Shown: piece after piece, positions 62,393-63,693 of the stretch
Layout of the letters: every line of letters starts with the position of its first letter
Numbering within the stretch: position 1 is the stretch's first letter
Assembly: GCA_964625775.1 (NCBI GenBank)
Contig: CAZVEH010000005.1
Location: 1-63,693, forward strand
Length of the DNA stretch: 63,693 nt
Direction: 5' to 3'
Source: GCA-2786165 sp964625775
GTDB lineage: Bacteria; Pseudomonadota; Gammaproteobacteria; Legionellales; Legionellaceae
Notes under the pieces: generated by a model
The model's database searches: none
What the model was told of the DNA's origin: nothing
The model's input: only the letters and a program-made list of their open reading frames with translations
Position numbers and translations under genes: made by a program

Positions 62393-63577
62393 ATGTCCTC
62401 GATATTTTCTCATCGTGTTCAACAAGTCAAATCATCCCCTACCTTGGTGGTCGCAGAAAAAGCGACACAGTTGCGTGCCAAAGGTATGAATATTATTAAT
62501 CTGGGTGTTGGAGAGCCTGATTTTGATACGCCCGAATACATCAAAGAAGCTGCGATTGCAGCATTACACGCAGGTTTTACCAAATATACTGCGGTGGATG
62601 GTATTCTGGATTTAAAATTGGCAATCCAGGCCAAATTAAAACGCGACAATCAATTGGATTATGCGCCCGCCCAAATTTTGGTGTCTGTGGGTGGTAAGCA
62701 AAGTTGTTATAATTTGTGCCAAGCTTTGTTGAACGAAGGTGATGAGGTGATTATCCCTGCGCCTTATTGGGTGTCTTATCCAGATATGGTGTTGTTGGCA
62801 GGGGGTACACCCGTGTTTGTGTCTTCGACACCGCAAGCCCATTATAAAATCACGCCTGAAGATTTGGCCAAGGCTATCACATCTAAAACCAAACTGATGT
62901 TCATTAATAGCCCATCTAATCCTTCTGGTGTGGCCTATTCTTTTGAAGAATTGAAAGCTTTGGGCGATGTATTACTGCACCATCCACAAGTTTTGATTGC
63001 CACAGATGATATGTATGAACATATTCTTTGGTCTAAACCTTTTGCAAATATTCTGAATGCTTGTCCTGAATTATATGAGCGTACAATCGTCCTTAATGGC
63101 GTATCTAAGGCTTATGCGATGACAGGGTGGCGTATTGGTTATGCAGCAGGTCCAAGCTTACTGATGTCGGCGATGAAGACGATTCAATCACAATCAACGT
63201 CTAACCCTTGCTCGATTGCGCAAAAAGCAGCTGTGGCGGCATTGAATGGCGGCAATGATAGTATTGATATGATGGTGAAAGCGTTTCATGAGCGCCACGA
63301 TTATGTCGTGCAGCGATTACACGCTATTCCGGGTGTTGACGTGATTCCAGCGGACGGAACCTTTTATATTTTCCCTAGCGTGCAGGCGATCATCAAGCGT
63401 CGAGGTTTTGCCAATGATTTAGAGTTTTGTGAGCGCTTATTGGTGGATGAAGGGTTAGCCGTGGTGCCTGGATCAGCGTTCGGCACAGAGGGATGTATCC
63501 GCTTGTCGTTTGCAGTCAGTATGGAAACTCTGCGAGATGCATTGGATCGCTTAGAGCGATTTGCCCAGCAGGCATAA
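62393..63577 (+). CDS. aspC: Aspartate/aromatic aminotransferase, class I (AspC/AatA type)
   Basis: From the ATG at 62393, preceded by GGAG, the protein has 394 residues. The upstream ATG at 62360 gives an unneeded 11-residue extension. Visible are NLGVGEPDFDTP, YTAVDGILDLKLAI, the NSPSNPSG substrate loop and the PLP lysine K239 in NGVSKAYAMTGWRIGY. These match the Ib subgroup aspartate aminotransferases. The uvrB-aminotransferase divergent pair is familiar from Legionella and Coxiella-type genomes (recalled, not searched). Confidence 0.9.
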   Translation: MSSIFSHRVQQVKSSPTLVVAEKATQLRAKGMNIINLGVGEPDFDTPEYIKEAAIAALHAGFTKYTAVDGILDLKLAIQAKLKRDNQLDYAPAQILVSVGGKQSCYNLCQALLNEGDEVIIPAPYWVSYPDMVLLAGGTPVFVSSTPQAHYKITPEDLAKAITSKTKLMFINSPSNPSGVAYSFEELKALGDVLLHHPQVLIATDDMYEHILWSKPFANILNACPELYERTIVLNGVSKAYAMTGWRIGYAAGPSLLMSAMKTIQSQSTSNPCSIAQKAAVAALNGGNDSIDMMVKAFHERHDYVVQRLHAIPGVDVIPADGTFYIFPSVQAIIKRRGFANDLEFCERLLVDEGLAVVPGSAFGTEGCIRLSFAVSMETLRDALDRLERFAQQA

Positions 63578-63602
63578 AAGATGATTTTTTATCACGAGTC
63601 AC

Positions 63603-63631
63603 TTGACCACAGGCCAGAATCCATTTAAGAT
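63603..63631 (+). promoter_or_regulatory. Promoter of tRNA-Asn
   Basis: TTGACC (63603-63608) and TAAGAT (63626-63631) are 17 bases apart. The tRNA starts at 63642, so the transcript would begin only a few bases before it. TTCGCC follows the -10, a fairly GC-rich discriminator as in stringently controlled stable RNA promoters. Confidence 0.5.
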
Positions 63632-63641
63632 TCGCCTTTAT

Positions 63642-63693
63642 TCCCCGGTAGCTCAGTCGGTAGAGCGGATGACTGTTAATCATTAGGTCGGCG
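63642..63693 (+). tRNA. tRNA-Asn (anticodon GTT), truncated by the window end
   Basis: The sequence from 63642 has the acceptor start TCCCCGG, a D-arm GCTC...GAGC, and an anticodon arm GATGACTGTTAATCATT with anticodon GTT. It runs out at the window edge in the variable loop/T-arm. The match to gammaproteobacterial tRNA-Asn is clear. Confidence 0.93.

Noticed and set aside
1..63693. CRISPR array
   Set aside because: No regularly spaced direct repeats were seen anywhere in the window.

Overview
The window reads as the chromosome of a low-GC gammaproteobacterium. The ends are housekeeping genes: accB-accC-prmA and pgi on the left, uvrB, an aspC-type aminotransferase and tRNA-Asn on the right. 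Everything between about 5.0 and 60.2 kb is one very large surface-polysaccharide (LPS O-antigen or capsule type) locus. The protein flavour, the uvrB/aspartate aminotransferase pairing and the DUF1566 protein suggest Legionellales (Coxiella/Legionella-like). That placement is inference from memory of these families, not a search.

Layout. 1-0.36 kb: frameshifted IS5-type transposase remnant. 0.56-3.3 kb (-): prmA, accC, accB. 3.5-4.9 kb: pgi. 5.0-11.0 kb: a CDP-sugar operon (ddhA, ddhB, a ddhC-like gene without iron-sulfur cysteines, an extended SDR, a ThDP enzyme of the acetolactate synthase/YerE type) ending in a perfect 17-bp-arm terminator. 11.1-13.7 kb: two AAA+ ATPase/DUF4143 genes, apparently inserted, with an unusual double palindrome between them. 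13.9-15.7 kb: SDR plus a dehydroquinate-synthase-like sugar phosphate cyclase. 15.8-23.0 kb (mostly -): methyltransferase, GT-C type membrane protein, wecE-rmlB-rmlA (dTDP-Fuc4N) and an SMR-like membrane protein, with a 2OG-Fe(II) oxygenase on the + strand. 23.2-30.5 kb (+): second 2OG oxygenase, then ATP-grasp, HMGL-like aldolase, an unrecognised protein, amidohydrolase, GtrB-like GT2, beta-propeller glycosidase-like protein and methyltransferase. 30.6-36.1 kb: FkbH, acyl carrier protein, MaoC, SDR (apparent ATT start), MBOAT and an SGNH-like membrane-anchored protein. 36.1-41.7 kb: GtrA, large GT-C-like protein, DUF1566 protein, GtrB-like GT2, methyltransferase. 41.7-49.4 kb: a tightly overlapping heptose operon with a divergent UDP-glucose-dehydrogenase homologue and a transaldolase. 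49.7-60.2 kb: large membrane protein, HpcH/HpaI aldolase, GtrA, methyltransferase, C-terminal Rieske protein, three GT2 proteins and a Wzx-like flippase.

How it fits together. At least three nucleotide-sugar routes are encoded: CDP-3,6-dideoxyhexose leading to a possibly branched sugar, dTDP-Fuc4N, and GDP-heptose with downstream oxidoreductases. Three triads of small flippase + GtrB-like GT2 + large GT-C-like membrane protein suggest periplasmic decoration of the glycan with three lipid-linked sugars. Wzx suggests a Wzx-dependent backbone export. The most system-like novelty is the FkbH-ACP-MaoC-SDR-MBOAT-SGNH block. It looks like a cytoplasmic acyl-ACP synthesis line coupled to a Dlt/alginate-acetylation-like export line, and I propose it esterifies the surface glycan with a short acyl group, perhaps derived from a glyceryl unit. 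A second candidate is the ATP-grasp/aldolase/unknown/amidohydrolase block beside a 2OG oxygenase. These functional statements are inference from families and gene order.
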